Positions 28,635-37,501 of a stretch of DNA of 64,000 nt are shown here, one piece after another. Both the position numbers and the translations under genes were made by a program. Location of the stretch: the NCBI GenBank assembly GCA_964515115.1, contig CAZESB010000004.1, forward strand, positions 3,551 to 67,550. Reading direction: 5' to 3'. Source of the stretch: UBA1370 sp964515115. Lineage in GTDB: Bacteria > Patescibacteriota > Microgenomatia > UBA1400 > PJMF01. Below the pieces are notes generated by a model, which was given only the letters and a program-made list of their open reading frames with translations, was not told the origin of the DNA and did no database searches. Each line of letters begins with the position of its first letter. Positions within the stretch are counted from its first letter, which is position 1.

Positions 28635-31600
28635 TTAATCTTCGTCCTCCTCAATTTCCGTTGAGGCTATTTCCTCATCGGTGGGCTCGCGGTTCTCATC
28701 CGCCACTTCTACTTCTTCAAATTCCTGGAGTAAATCCGCTTCGGTATCTTCGTCTACCGGCGCGTTTTCAGCTAAATCATCGTCGGTGGGGACTTGGGCA
28801 GCAGCGGCAGCGGCCGCTAAAGCAGCCGGATCGGTGGTGACGGCAAGATCACCAGTAGCTACTACCGTTTCTTCCTCTACTTCTTGAGCTTCATGAGGAA
28901 TAATGTCTATACCCAGCGAGTTGAGTTCCCGCATTAAAACTTTGAATGACTCTGGCACAGTTGGCGCCGGAATTTCCGTGCCTTTAACAATAGCTTCAAA
29001 AGCTTTGGAGCGGCCGGTGACGTCGTCGGACTTGATGGTCAGCATTTCTTGAAGAGTGTGAGCGGCGCGATGAGCTTCCAGTGCCCAAACTTCCATTTCT
29101 CCCAAACGCTGTCCACCCATCTGCGCTTTACCTCCCAGCGGCTGTTGGGTCACCAGTGAGTAAGGGCCGGTTGAGCGAGCGTGCATCTTGTCCTCAACCA
29201 TGTGGGAAAGTTTGAGAATATAACCGATACCAACCGTGGTTTCTTCGGCGAACGGCTCACCGGTTCTACCGTCAATCAGTCTGGCTTTACCTGAAGCCGG
29301 CAAACCTGCTCTGGCCAGTTCGTCCCAGATCTTTTGTTCGTTGAATTTTTCAAAGGCGGGAATCGAAACTTTATAACCGAGCTTCTCGGCTGCCCAGCCA
29401 ACATGAGCTTCCAGCAATTGACCCAAGTTCATCCGAGCCAGAACCGAAAGTGATGAAATAACGATATCTACCGGCGTGCCATCTTCCAGATGAGGCATAT
29501 CGGCCTCGGGCACAATTTTAGAAATCACTCCCTTGTTGCCATGGCGTCCAGCCAACTTGTCACCAACGGTGATTTTGCGAATTTCTGCCACTTTAACGAT
29601 CACTTCTTGCATGGTGCCCGGATCAAGTTCATCACCTAAATCGGCATCCAAAACCTGGACATCGATCACTACACCTTTTTCTCCATGGGGCAGTCTGAGC
29701 GAGGTGTCGCGCACTTCCCTGGATTTTTCACCAAAAATTGCCCTCAATAGTCTTTCTTCAGGCGTCAGTTCGGTATCGCCCTTAGGAGCGATTTTACCTA
29801 CCAAAATGTCGCCTTCACTAACCACCGACCCAACCCTGATAATGCCATCAGCAGTTAAGTTGCTGAGGTAAGTTTCCGAAACGTTGGGAATGTCATTAGT
29901 CAGTTCTTCCGGGCCAAGTTTGGTGTCCATCACTTTGGCTTTGTGTTCGTTAATTTGAATGGAAGTTAAAATATCCTGCTTCACTAGCCGGTCGGAAATC
30001 ACAATCGCGTCTTCATAACCAAGTCCCTCAAAGGAAGCGTAAGCAATGGTGAGGTTAGCGCCTAGCGCCAACTCGCCCTGATCAGAAGAAGGTCCATCAA
30101 TAATCACCTCGCCCGCTTTAACCGTATCACCGATAGTCACAATTGGTTTTTGCGAGTAAGACATGCTTTGCGAAGTGCGGGCAAACTTGCTGAGATGATA
30201 AATTTCCCTGTTACCCACTACCTCAATTTGTTCATTTTCTTCAAAAAAGTTTTCCGCTGCGGCTTTTTCGGCTTTTTTCAGCTCAGTCTTGTTGAGTTCA
30301 ATTTCAATTCTGGTAGCGTCCACATATGCCACCTTACCTGAGTGTTTCGCCTGTACAGTTCGGCCCATTGAAGCTGCTACCGCCGCTTCCATACCGGTAC
30401 CAACAATCGGAGTCTGAGGCATCACCAAAGGCACAGCCTGACATTGCATGTGAGTGCCCATCAGAGCACGGTTGGCTTCGTCGTGAGCAATAAAGGGAAT
30501 TAAAGAAGCTGAAGTGCCGATCACTTGTCTGGGCACTACGTCGATGTACTCAACGTCTTCAACCGGGCCTTCAATGAATTCATTCATAAAGCGCATCGGT
30601 ACCCACTCGTCTTCAATGACTTTTTTGCCATTAATATTGATGCTGGCGTGAGTAATTTTGTGTTCCTCCTCATCATCCGCTGACAGATAAACCACTTGGT
30701 CGGAAACTACCATTTTGCCTTTTTTGTTCTCAACTTTGAGATAAGGTGCCTCTAGAAAACCAAATTTATTAACGTGAGCGTACAAAGCTAAATAAGTCAC
30801 CAGACCAATATTTGGTCCTTCGGGAGAGCGGACCGGGTCAATGCGAGAATATTGAGAAGCATTGATGTCACGCATCGAGAAAGAAGCCCTCTCCCTGGTT
30901 ACTCCACCGGTACCCATCACTGAAAGCCGGCGGAGGTTGTCGATTTCTGCCAACGGATTGGTTTGGTCTAAAATGGTGGAAAGGCGGTTGCGGCGGAAAA
31001 ATTCTGAAATAGTGGCGATGAGTGGGCGGGCATTAACAAGGGCAGCGGGAGTGAGGACTTCGTCGGTCTTAGTCAGGGACATCTTTTCGCGGATAGAGCG
31101 CTCCAAACGGATCAGACCAATGCGAAAAGCCGACTCTTTAACCAGCTCGCCAATTTGGCGGACACGGCGGTTGCTCAGGTGATCAATATCATCAACTTTA
31201 CCCTGGCCATTTTGTAGTCTAATCAAGTATTTGATAGCCCCGACCAAGTCTTCTTTATCAAGCACGGTTTTTTCCAAATCAACTTGGTCTTGCTTGAGGC
31301 GGCGGTTGAGCTTGTAGCGACCAACTTTACCTAAATCGTAGCGTTTGGGATCAAAGAAAAGCTGTTTGAGGTAGTCGGTAGCAGTGTCGAGAACGGCTGG
31401 CTCACCCGGACGCATTTTTTCGTAAAGCTCGATTAAAGCCTCTTCTCTTGAAGCGGTGGTGTCTTTTTCCAGCGTGTTGGTCAGTAAATCAAACTCATCT
31501 AGCTGGATTTCTGCTTTAAAAAGTTCTTGAATCTCTTCATTGCTGCTATAGCCCATGGCTCTGAGTAACACCGTTACCGGCATCTTCCGGCGACGATCAA

Positions 31601-32141
31601 TCTTGACAGTAATCACATCTTTTTTACCGACAGAAATCTCCAGCCAAGAACCACGCTTGGGTCGCAATTCTGCTTGGAAAAGCTCGCGGCCGGTAGCCGA
31701 ATCAGTGGCACCGGAAAAGAAAACACCCGGTGAACGCACCAACTGGGTGACCACTGCTCTCTCAATGCCATTAACAATAAAAGTACCAATCGGGGTCATT
31801 TTGGGCAAGTCGCCCAGAAAAACTTCTTGAGTTTGCTCTTCGCCAGTCTTTTTATTGAGCAAAGTGGCCTCAACGTACAGGGGAACATCATAAGTCACGC
31901 CTTTTTGCTTGGCTTCAGTGGCGTTGTATTTGGACTTACCAAAACGGTACTCACCAAAGCGCAGCGCCCAGTTCTTGCCGGTATAGTCTTCAATACCATT
32001 TTCGCCATTAACCACGTCGAGGGACTCGCGAATACCTTCTTCGATAAACTCGCGGTAGCTGTCTTTTTGCAATTTGACTAAGTCAAGTTCCGGTAAAATA
32101 TCATGCTGTTGGCCCCAATTCTGTCGTTGATTAGCTGGCAT
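28635..32141 (-). CDS. rpoB: RNA polymerase subunit beta
   Basis: 1168 residues. Core motifs are intact, including RSPEGPNIGLV (438-448), GDKLAGRHGNKGVIS and the C-terminal GGKAQMGGQRLGEMEVWALEA. In the rifampicin region the positions equivalent to E. coli Q513 and H526 are T389 and N402. After the usual end (SLGIDIIPHEAQ) comes an 82-residue, almost entirely acidic tail with an A7 run. AGAAGGAGATC before ATG 32141 is a strong Shine-Dalgarno. The genes rplK, rplA, rplJ and rplL that often precede rpoB are absent; mltG takes their place. Confidence 0.96.
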   Translation of the reverse strand: MPANQRQNWGQQHDILPELDLVKLQKDSYREFIEEGIRESLDVVNGENGIEDYTGKNWALRFGEYRFGKSKYNATEAKQKGVTYDVPLYVEATLLNKKTGEEQTQEVFLGDLPKMTPIGTFIVNGIERAVVTQLVRSPGVFFSGATDSATGRELFQAELRPKRGSWLEISVGKKDVITVKIDRRRKMPVTVLLRAMGYSSNEEIQELFKAEIQLDEFDLLTNTLEKDTTASREEALIELYEKMRPGEPAVLDTATDYLKQLFFDPKRYDLGKVGRYKLNRRLKQDQVDLEKTVLDKEDLVGAIKYLIRLQNGQGKVDDIDHLSNRRVRQIGELVKESAFRIGLIRLERSIREKMSLTKTDEVLTPAALVNARPLIATISEFFRRNRLSTILDQTNPLAEIDNLRRLSVMGTGGVTRERASFSMRDINASQYSRIDPVRSPEGPNIGLVTYLALYAHVNKFGFLEAPYLKVENKKGKMVVSDQVVYLSADDEEEHKITHASININGKKVIEDEWVPMRFMNEFIEGPVEDVEYIDVVPRQVIGTSASLIPFIAHDEANRALMGTHMQCQAVPLVMPQTPIVGTGMEAAVAASMGRTVQAKHSGKVAYVDATRIEIELNKTELKKAEKAAAENFFEENEQIEVVGNREIYHLSKFARTSQSMSYSQKPIVTIGDTVKAGEVIIDGPSSDQGELALGANLTIAYASFEGLGYEDAIVISDRLVKQDILTSIQINEHKAKVMDTKLGPEELTNDIPNVSETYLSNLTADGIIRVGSVVSEGDILVGKIAPKGDTELTPEERLLRAIFGEKSREVRDTSLRLPHGEKGVVIDVQVLDADLGDELDPGTMQEVIVKVAEIRKITVGDKLAGRHGNKGVISKIVPEADMPHLEDGTPVDIVISSLSVLARMNLGQLLEAHVGWAAEKLGYKVSIPAFEKFNEQKIWDELARAGLPASGKARLIDGRTGEPFAEETTVGIGYILKLSHMVEDKMHARSTGPYSLVTQQPLGGKAQMGGQRLGEMEVWALEAHRAAHTLQEMLTIKSDDVTGRSKAFEAIVKGTEIPAPTVPESFKVLMRELNSLGIDIIPHEAQEVEEETVVATGDLAVTTDPAALAAAAAAAQVPTDDDLAENAPVDEDTEADLLQEFEEVEVADENREPTDEEIASTEIEEDED

Positions 32142-32218
32142 AAGTCTGATCTCCTTCTACTTTTATTGCGGTTATTGCGGTACTGGCTGCCGGGTTAGTT
32201 AGATGGTGCTGTCAAACA

Positions 32219-32256
32219 CAAAAAAATGGAGTCCACACAAAATATATGTGCTCTCC
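32219..32256 (-). terminator. Attenuator-like hairpin in the rpoB leader
   Basis: On the minus strand the stretch starting GGAGAGCACATATATT (32228-32256) folds into a stem with outer GGAG/CTCC, a symmetric 2x2 mismatch, inner CACATA/TGTGTG pairing and a 5-nt loop, followed by ATTTTTTT. It lies about 110 nt after the rpoB transcription start and about 85 nt before the ATG, so it could act as an attenuator of rpoBC. Confidence 0.5.
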
Positions 32257-32345
32257 TGAAAGTTAACGTTTTAGACTGGCTGGAACCTGTCTGGTTGTAC
32301 GCAAGAAACTGACCCCGCTATTTCAATTGCTATTGTGAAGAACAA

Positions 32346-32374
32346 ATTATACCAGTAAAAAGACACTAACGCAA
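32346..32374 (-). promoter_or_regulatory. rpoBC promoter
   Basis: Minus strand TTGCGT (32369-32374), a 17-bp spacer ending in TGG, and TATAAT (32346-32351): a consensus -10 with extended TG. The -35 lies in the last codons of mltG. The leader to the rpoB ATG is about 200 nt. Confidence 0.75.
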
Positions 32375-33355
32375 GTATGTATTTACATTTGCGTTGTGTT
32401 CTTCCAACGTCTGAGCGTAATACATCCGCCCATCGGATGCGTGTAGATAGAATAAATCATCTACCCTGAGTGGGTCAAGGGCTGCTTTGATGGCATTCAG
32501 GCCTGGATTGGCGATTGGGCCAGGCGGAAGACCGGAATTGGCATAAGTGTTGTAGGGAGAGACAACTGATTTGTGAGCCGCCAGAGGGGGTGACCACCAC
32601 GACTGCCTGGCCGCGTCATAGCCAACCGCGTACTGCAACGTCGCGTCCACCTGAAGAGGCATGCTAATATTAATTCGGTTCCACAAAATTCCCGACACGT
32701 GTCTCATTTGCTCGAAACTTCTGGCTTCCCTCTCGATTAGTGAAGCCATAATCAAGATTTCATCCAAAGGTTGCTGGGCTGAGGCCAGCTCTTCAGCCAA
32801 ACCAACCACTACCTTTTGTTCAAAAGTGCGCAGCAACAAATTAGTCAAAGCAGAAGTAGTGATATCTTTAGGAACCAAGTAGGTGTCCGGATAAAGTTTG
32901 CCTTCAGAAGTAGCGGTGAGAGCAAGAAATTGTTCCCGGGAAAATTCATTCAGCTCTTGTTTTTCCAGATATTCAGCTATTTCTTCCCGGCGCCAACCCT
33001 CCAGCAACCGGATCCAAGTATCTTGCGTCCCTTGAGTCAAGATGGTGGCAATTTCACCAGTGGTCGCGCTGGGAGAAATTTCAAATGATCCTGCTTGAAG
33101 CTTTTTATCCAAACCAGTTAGACTCACATAAGCCCGAAAAACGAGCGGATTATTGATCAGACCCGCTTCCTGTAAATCAGAAGCAATTTTTTGCACCCCC
33201 GACCCGAGAGCAACCACAAACCTAATTTCTTCCGAATTGTTAGGATCAGCGGGCTGAAATTGCTGATAAGCGTAAGCTCCCAGACCAATGCTCAGCAAAA
33301 ATACCAAGAGCGCCAGGCTTAGGAAAATTTTCAGCGGTAAGTTGAACTTTTTCAT
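32366..33355 (-). CDS. mltG: Endolytic transglycosylase MltG (YceG-like)
   Basis: 329 residues. One N-terminal membrane anchor (FLSLALLVFLLSIGLGAYAY), a LysM-like segment, then the YceG catalytic domain with YPDTYLVPKD, the catalytic glutamate in ASLIEREA, and the C-terminal YNTYANSGLPPGPIANPGLNAI. It would cut nascent peptidoglycan strands at the outer face of the membrane. The start has TGCTATACT 8 nt upstream and no Shine-Dalgarno, so it is probably leaderless. It ends at the rpoB promoter. Confidence 0.92.
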   Translation of the reverse strand: MKKFNLPLKIFLSLALLVFLLSIGLGAYAYQQFQPADPNNSEEIRFVVALGSGVQKIASDLQEAGLINNPLVFRAYVSLTGLDKKLQAGSFEISPSATTGEIATILTQGTQDTWIRLLEGWRREEIAEYLEKQELNEFSREQFLALTATSEGKLYPDTYLVPKDITTSALTNLLLRTFEQKVVVGLAEELASAQQPLDEILIMASLIEREARSFEQMRHVSGILWNRINISMPLQVDATLQYAVGYDAARQSWWSPPLAAHKSVVSPYNTYANSGLPPGPIANPGLNAIKAALDPLRVDDLFYLHASDGRMYYAQTLEEHNANVNTYLR

Positions 33356-33377
33356 GGAAAATCAGTATAGCAGTTGG

Positions 33378-33629
33378 CTAAAAGTCCGCGCCAGTGTCTA
33401 AATTCTCATCTGAGGACTCGGTTGAGGCCGTAGCGACTGGTAAATCTTCCGCGTCTTCAATCAATGATTCGGGCAAAGTAGTGGTGACCGGCGAAGGAGA
33501 AATTGCCAGCTCATCTGAACGAAAACTTGGTTTGCGCTCACCTTGAAAGTTGATGTAAAGACCCGCGTAAAGAACAATGGCTACAAAAATAAAGCATATT
33601 AAAATGCTGGCAATGATCGGGCGTTTCAC
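33378..33629 (-). CDS. Small single-span membrane protein
   Basis: 83 residues; no family recognised. One N-terminal transmembrane segment (IIASILICFIFVAIVLYAGLYI, about 5-26), then an acidic S/T/E-rich outer part. Starts with GTG 33629, 8 nt after a perfect TATAAT (33638-33643), without a Shine-Dalgarno, which suggests leaderless transcription. It lies 22 bases upstream of mltG, and an envelope role next to MltG is possible. Confidence 0.55.
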   Translation of the reverse strand: MKRPIIASILICFIFVAIVLYAGLYINFQGERKPSFRSDELAISPSPVTTTLPESLIEDAEDLPVATASTESSDENLDTGADF

Positions 33630-33714
33630 TAACTTTCATTATAGCGCAACTTTTTTGCTTTAGCTGCGAGAATTTTTCGGTAGAAGGCTTGCTTGACAGA
33701 AAATTGGGGGGAAA

Positions 33715-34092
33715 TTATGACTGAGTTTCCAGCCATTCCTGAAGAAAATAGGCAGCCGCGAAGTGATCAATATGACCGGTACGAGTTTTCTTCTTACTGT
33801 CCTTCAGTTTTTCCCTGACTGTTTTTGAGCTTAAGGTTTCATCGGCAAAAATTATCGGCACTGGAGTGTGAGCAGCTAATTCGCGGGCAAATTCTTGAGT
33901 TAATTCAGCCATGCGGCGCTCAGAAATGCCCACAATAATTTGATCGGGCTGCTCAGTCGCAATAATTTGCCGCAACTGATCAAACAGTGCTGGCGAATGA
34001 TCTAAAATCACCAATGGCTCCGCTAAGCCAGCGCGAGCAATGGCCAGGCCAAGTCTTTTAGTTCCGTAGTCAATCGCAAGATACACAGGCAT
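33715..34092 (-). CDS. ruvX: Putative pre-16S rRNA nuclease / RuvX (YqgF)
   Basis: 125 residues with the RNase H-like YqgF fold: first acidic strand AIDYGTKRLGLA, the IIVGISERRMAELTQ segment (the usual GLP is replaced by GIS), the FADETLSSKTV strand and the final DHFAAAYFL with the last acidic ligand. The family is implicated in 16S rRNA 5' maturation and was earlier named a Holliday junction resolvase. ATG 34092 is preferred over TTG 34110; a TACAAT 6 nt upstream and lack of a Shine-Dalgarno suggest a leaderless mRNA. Confidence 0.88.
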   Translation of the reverse strand: MPVYLAIDYGTKRLGLAIARAGLAEPLVILDHSPALFDQLRQIIATEQPDQIIVGISERRMAELTQEFARELAAHTPVPIIFADETLSSKTVREKLKDSKKKTRTGHIDHFAAAYFLQEWLETQS

Positions 34093-34110
34093 GGAGTTAT
34101 TGTATCGCAA

Positions 34111-35070
34111 TTAGCCTTGTTCCACTAATTCCGCCACTACTACTCCGCGCCGCAAGTAAGTTCCTTCCGGCACGCAGGTAATTAGCTTGAGCGTTTTGCT
34201 ACCAAAATCTTGGTTGAGAATGTAGACATCTTCAGGCTTGATTTCCAGTTTTTCCCTGACTACATAAGTATATTTAGTCTCACCGTGGGTGATGTAAATT
34301 TTGTCCCCCGGCTTCATGGTCATAATGTAGCTGAAAATCGAGTTGTAGCGCTGAGGATTTTTCTCACTCGGGTTGTAAAACTGCCGCAAAACTGAGTGAC
34401 CAAAAATTACGGGAGAACCCGCCTGGCCAGGATCAGCCGTACCCGGATACTGAATTAGGCTTTTATTTAAATCCGTGCCACCGATAGCAACTTTAGCCTG
34501 CTGAATTTCCAGTGAAGGAATGTCGATCGTGTAATACTCTGCTGTCGCGTTTTGAAACTCAAGTTCAGGCAGAGCTTCGACATTGAACCAGTTATTAAGA
34601 TTAGTGAAATCAAGTTGTTCGTTGATAATTGTGGGCGCTTTGATCTCGCTGGCTTCAGCTATATGGGTGGCCACGGGAGAAAGCAACACCGGCGCGGAGT
34701 CAACAATGTCTTCCTTGGGTATCGGCGATCTCAGGGAGAGAGTTTCCGATGAGCTAATATCGGATTTAACGTAATAGGCCACAATCGGCACCACCGCCGA
34801 GCCAACCAGGTAGAGACCAACGCTCAAGAACAGCAGCGGCAAAATAATAGCACCGTATTTGATCGCTTTGGGCACTTGTTTTTTAAGTCTTTCTTCTCGG
34901 TTTTTTTCCTCGAGTGATTCGTATTCTTCCGTCACGCTCAGGCGGTCAAGATATCTGGCAATTTTTTCCTCCAACTCATCAATCGGCATACCTTGTTCGA
35001 GAGCACGCCGATAAAGGTCAATCAGTTGACCCTGCATGGCTGATGGGATTCGGCTGTCTTGTAAAATCAT
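34111..35070 (-). CDS. Sortase (class D/E-like) with long N-terminus
   Basis: 319 residues. A ~70-residue helical cytoplasmic part is followed by a membrane span (~72-100), a linker, and a C-terminal sortase beta-barrel with catalytic H225 (IFGHSVL), C299 in LKLITCVPEG (the TLxTC-like motif) and R307/R308. It would cleave a sorting signal and join the protein to an envelope acceptor. It is four bases downstream of the 788-residue membrane protein, with which it is probably co-translated. The substrate is not evident from the partner gene. Confidence 0.85.
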   Translation of the reverse strand: MILQDSRIPSAMQGQLIDLYRRALEQGMPIDELEEKIARYLDRLSVTEEYESLEEKNREERLKKQVPKAIKYGAIILPLLFLSVGLYLVGSAVVPIVAYYVKSDISSSETLSLRSPIPKEDIVDSAPVLLSPVATHIAEASEIKAPTIINEQLDFTNLNNWFNVEALPELEFQNATAEYYTIDIPSLEIQQAKVAIGGTDLNKSLIQYPGTADPGQAGSPVIFGHSVLRQFYNPSEKNPQRYNSIFSYIMTMKPGDKIYITHGETKYTYVVREKLEIKPEDVYILNQDFGSKTLKLITCVPEGTYLRRGVVVAELVEQG

Positions 35071-35073
35071 TTT

Positions 35074-37440
35074 TTACTCTTTTGTCTTGACGGTAATGGT
35101 GATTTTTTCTTGATTGGGTAGGGATTGGCGCAGCCTTGCGGCCAAAGACGGGCGCCAATAAAACTCGACGCTCTTGATTTCTTCACTGCGCTCCAGTTCG
35201 GACTTGGCCTCAACCAACTTTTTACCTGCCAGAGTTGCTGCCATCGTTGTTTCATCAAAAATCGGGTGAGCGTAGGCTTCAAACTGTGCATTCAGTTGGA
35301 CGGTGGCGCTCTCGCTGGCGTTGTTTTCAACTTCATCACTCATGACTCTTGGTTCTTGGTCTGAGAGTTCGTAGTGGTCGGGGATTTCTGAGGCCAGCAC
35401 CTCAGCGGCTAAAGCTCGAGAATCATTGGTGTTGTAAGTCAGTGCTTCTACAGTTAGGTTAAGGGCAAGGGCAAAACTGGTAACTTCGTCGGCTTCTTCG
35501 GCGTCAAATTCAGCCGTCTCGTTGACAATTTTGGCAGTCGGAAAAACATGTATTCCGTTTTTGTAGTCCTCTTTTAATTCTTCATTTGCCTGAGCTAGGA
35601 GTTTAGCGCGCAAACCCTCTCGCAGATTGGCTAGGTCATTGGCAGAAACAACTTGCACTTCCCGACTAGCGCCGCCGGTAAAACCGCCTTTGGCGATGGT
35701 AGCGGCGTAGGTGTCCTTGGCAAAGTTGTCGACCGTTAACTCAGTTCCTTCACTGAGATTATAGTTATCACCAATATCAGTAGCGGTAACGGCGACATCA
35801 GCTTTACCATACTCGGTTTCGTTACCGCCCTGTTTTTCTTTAACACTGGCAGAAGCCACTGAGACTTCATCGTCTAAAGTAAAGTTCAGATCTCCTGAAG
35901 AAACAACTGTACCTTTGGCAAAAGTTTTCCTGGCAGAGGTTTTGTTGTAGAGGGTGATGGTACCTTTAGCTTCATCACCAACGATGGTGGTACCAGTGGA
36001 AGCAGCCGTTTCTTGACCGGAAACGGTTTTGGTAACCGCTCGGCCCGGGAGCACCAATCTTTCTGGATCCGGAGCGTTGGCGGCCGGATCAACAGTAATG
36101 GTGGCATTCTTGATCACCGGCAAAAGATTGTATTCCAGTTCGACCACGGCTTGAGCAGAAAAAGAAATTATGGCGGCCAGAGCCAAAGCGATCACTAATA
36201 GCCCGCTCACGAAACCGGTCAAAATGAAAAATTTCAAGCTGCGCTTGCCCTTATAAGGCTCGTTCCACCTGGCTCTGAGATTGGTAAAAAAACCTGCTTT
36301 GGCAAGATCATCAGCTGGCTGACTGGGGTTTTTAGCTTCGGCTTCTTGATCTAATTGGTCGAGAGACTTACCACCGGCAGTAATTTTATCTGAAGAAATG
36401 GGAATGCCAAATGAAGTGGCGGTGGTTGGCGCCGCTGTGGCTGCTACCGCTGTTTCCTCGGCCGCTACTGCTGAGTCGCCGGGCTGAAACAGGTCTGACT
36501 CGGGTTCGGCAACGGCTGTTTCTGCCGTTGCTGCTGCCTCGGCCGCGCCTGCTTCAGGGGGTGGCGTGGGGGTGGGGAGAGGGGCGGCGGCGACTTCGGA
36601 AAAACCCATTTCTTTGGAAGTGGCAGCCGCTTCGGCCCCAAGAGCCGAGCCGTTCGCGACCGCCGCCGCCGCATGATAACCGGCGGCAATAGCAGCAGCC
36701 CGAGCAGCTTCTATCGCCGCCATACCAGTAAACTCTTCATCGGTAATGATCTGAATAGTCGGCATCTGCAAAAATCGAGCGTGCTCAGTCCAGCTAAACT
36801 CCAACAAATCCTGCTGTATTTCGCTCAGCTCAGCTTCTGTTAAATCAAACGAGGCTAAAATCAACTTAGCCGGTAAATAAAACTGCTCATCTTCAACTTG
36901 TTTAGAAAATCTAGCCAAACCTTCCCTCAAGTCTGCAATCACACTTTCAGATCGGCCCACTTGCTCTACTCCCCTAATTTTTCCCTGCGACACGTAGTTC
37001 ACCGTCATCGCGGTGTGGGAAAATAGCAAAAAAATGCCGGAATAAAGGCTATTTTGAGCCAGATGATGTTGAATCAGCGCCTCAGAAGTATCAATAAAAC
37101 CCACCGGCTTAAGAGCCAACTCCTCAGTAATCTTACTCAACAAAGGCTGATGTTGATCAACCACTTCCCCACCTGCTACCCAACCGTGTTCCAGCCCAAA
37201 AACTACCGCGTCTACTCCTTCGGATTCCGGCCCCAACTGCTGCAAAGCTTCATCCGTTTGGATCGGACAATTTTTAATATCGGTGTATTCAATAATTTCC
37301 GAAGCAGACTCCAATAGCAGTTTGGTTTCGCTGATTCTCAACAGCAACGCCTGCACCTTGGTTTGGGAAAGCAAAATACCGATAACTTTTTCAGGAGGCT
37401 CACTGTTTTTGGAAGCAGAAAAAGGGTTGGGCAAGTCCAT
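35074..37440 (-). CDS. Large membrane protein: actin-like N-terminus, baseplate-J-like C-terminus
   Basis: 788 residues from ATG 37440. Residues ~18-235 look like an actin/HSP70-fold domain of the PilM kind (IGILLSQTKVQALLL; KPVGFIDTSEALIQHHL), but without a confident phosphate-binding motif. Residues ~240-400 are A/P/E-rich low complexity. A single membrane span lies at ~403-430. The outer part (~440-640) resembles the baseplate J/gp47-like domain seen in other CPR envelope proteins (GTITLYNKT...FAKGTVV; VTATDIGDNYN). TACAAT stands 9 nt before the start, with no Shine-Dalgarno. Domain names are inferences from pattern, not a search. Confidence 0.6.
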   Translation of the reverse strand: MDLPNPFSASKNSEPPEKVIGILLSQTKVQALLLRISETKLLLESASEIIEYTDIKNCPIQTDEALQQLGPESEGVDAVVFGLEHGWVAGGEVVDQHQPLLSKITEELALKPVGFIDTSEALIQHHLAQNSLYSGIFLLFSHTAMTVNYVSQGKIRGVEQVGRSESVIADLREGLARFSKQVEDEQFYLPAKLILASFDLTEAELSEIQQDLLEFSWTEHARFLQMPTIQIITDEEFTGMAAIEAARAAAIAAGYHAAAAVANGSALGAEAAATSKEMGFSEVAAAPLPTPTPPPEAGAAEAAATAETAVAEPESDLFQPGDSAVAAEETAVAATAAPTTATSFGIPISSDKITAGGKSLDQLDQEAEAKNPSQPADDLAKAGFFTNLRARWNEPYKGKRSLKFFILTGFVSGLLVIALALAAIISFSAQAVVELEYNLLPVIKNATITVDPAANAPDPERLVLPGRAVTKTVSGQETAASTGTTIVGDEAKGTITLYNKTSARKTFAKGTVVSSGDLNFTLDDEVSVASASVKEKQGGNETEYGKADVAVTATDIGDNYNLSEGTELTVDNFAKDTYAATIAKGGFTGGASREVQVVSANDLANLREGLRAKLLAQANEELKEDYKNGIHVFPTAKIVNETAEFDAEEADEVTSFALALNLTVEALTYNTNDSRALAAEVLASEIPDHYELSDQEPRVMSDEVENNASESATVQLNAQFEAYAHPIFDETTMAATLAGKKLVEAKSELERSEEIKSVEFYWRPSLAARLRQSLPNQEKITITVKTKE

Positions 37441-37501
37441 AGCATTTCTATTGTATACAGAACCATTCTTGAGTACAACGCCTAAGTTAGCCTGGAAGAT
37501 T

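Noticed and set aside
35074..37440. Prophage or phage-tail origin for the baseplate-J-like protein
   Set aside because: No other phage genes are nearby; the protein has a membrane span and an actin-like domain, and its neighbours are housekeeping genes and a sortase.
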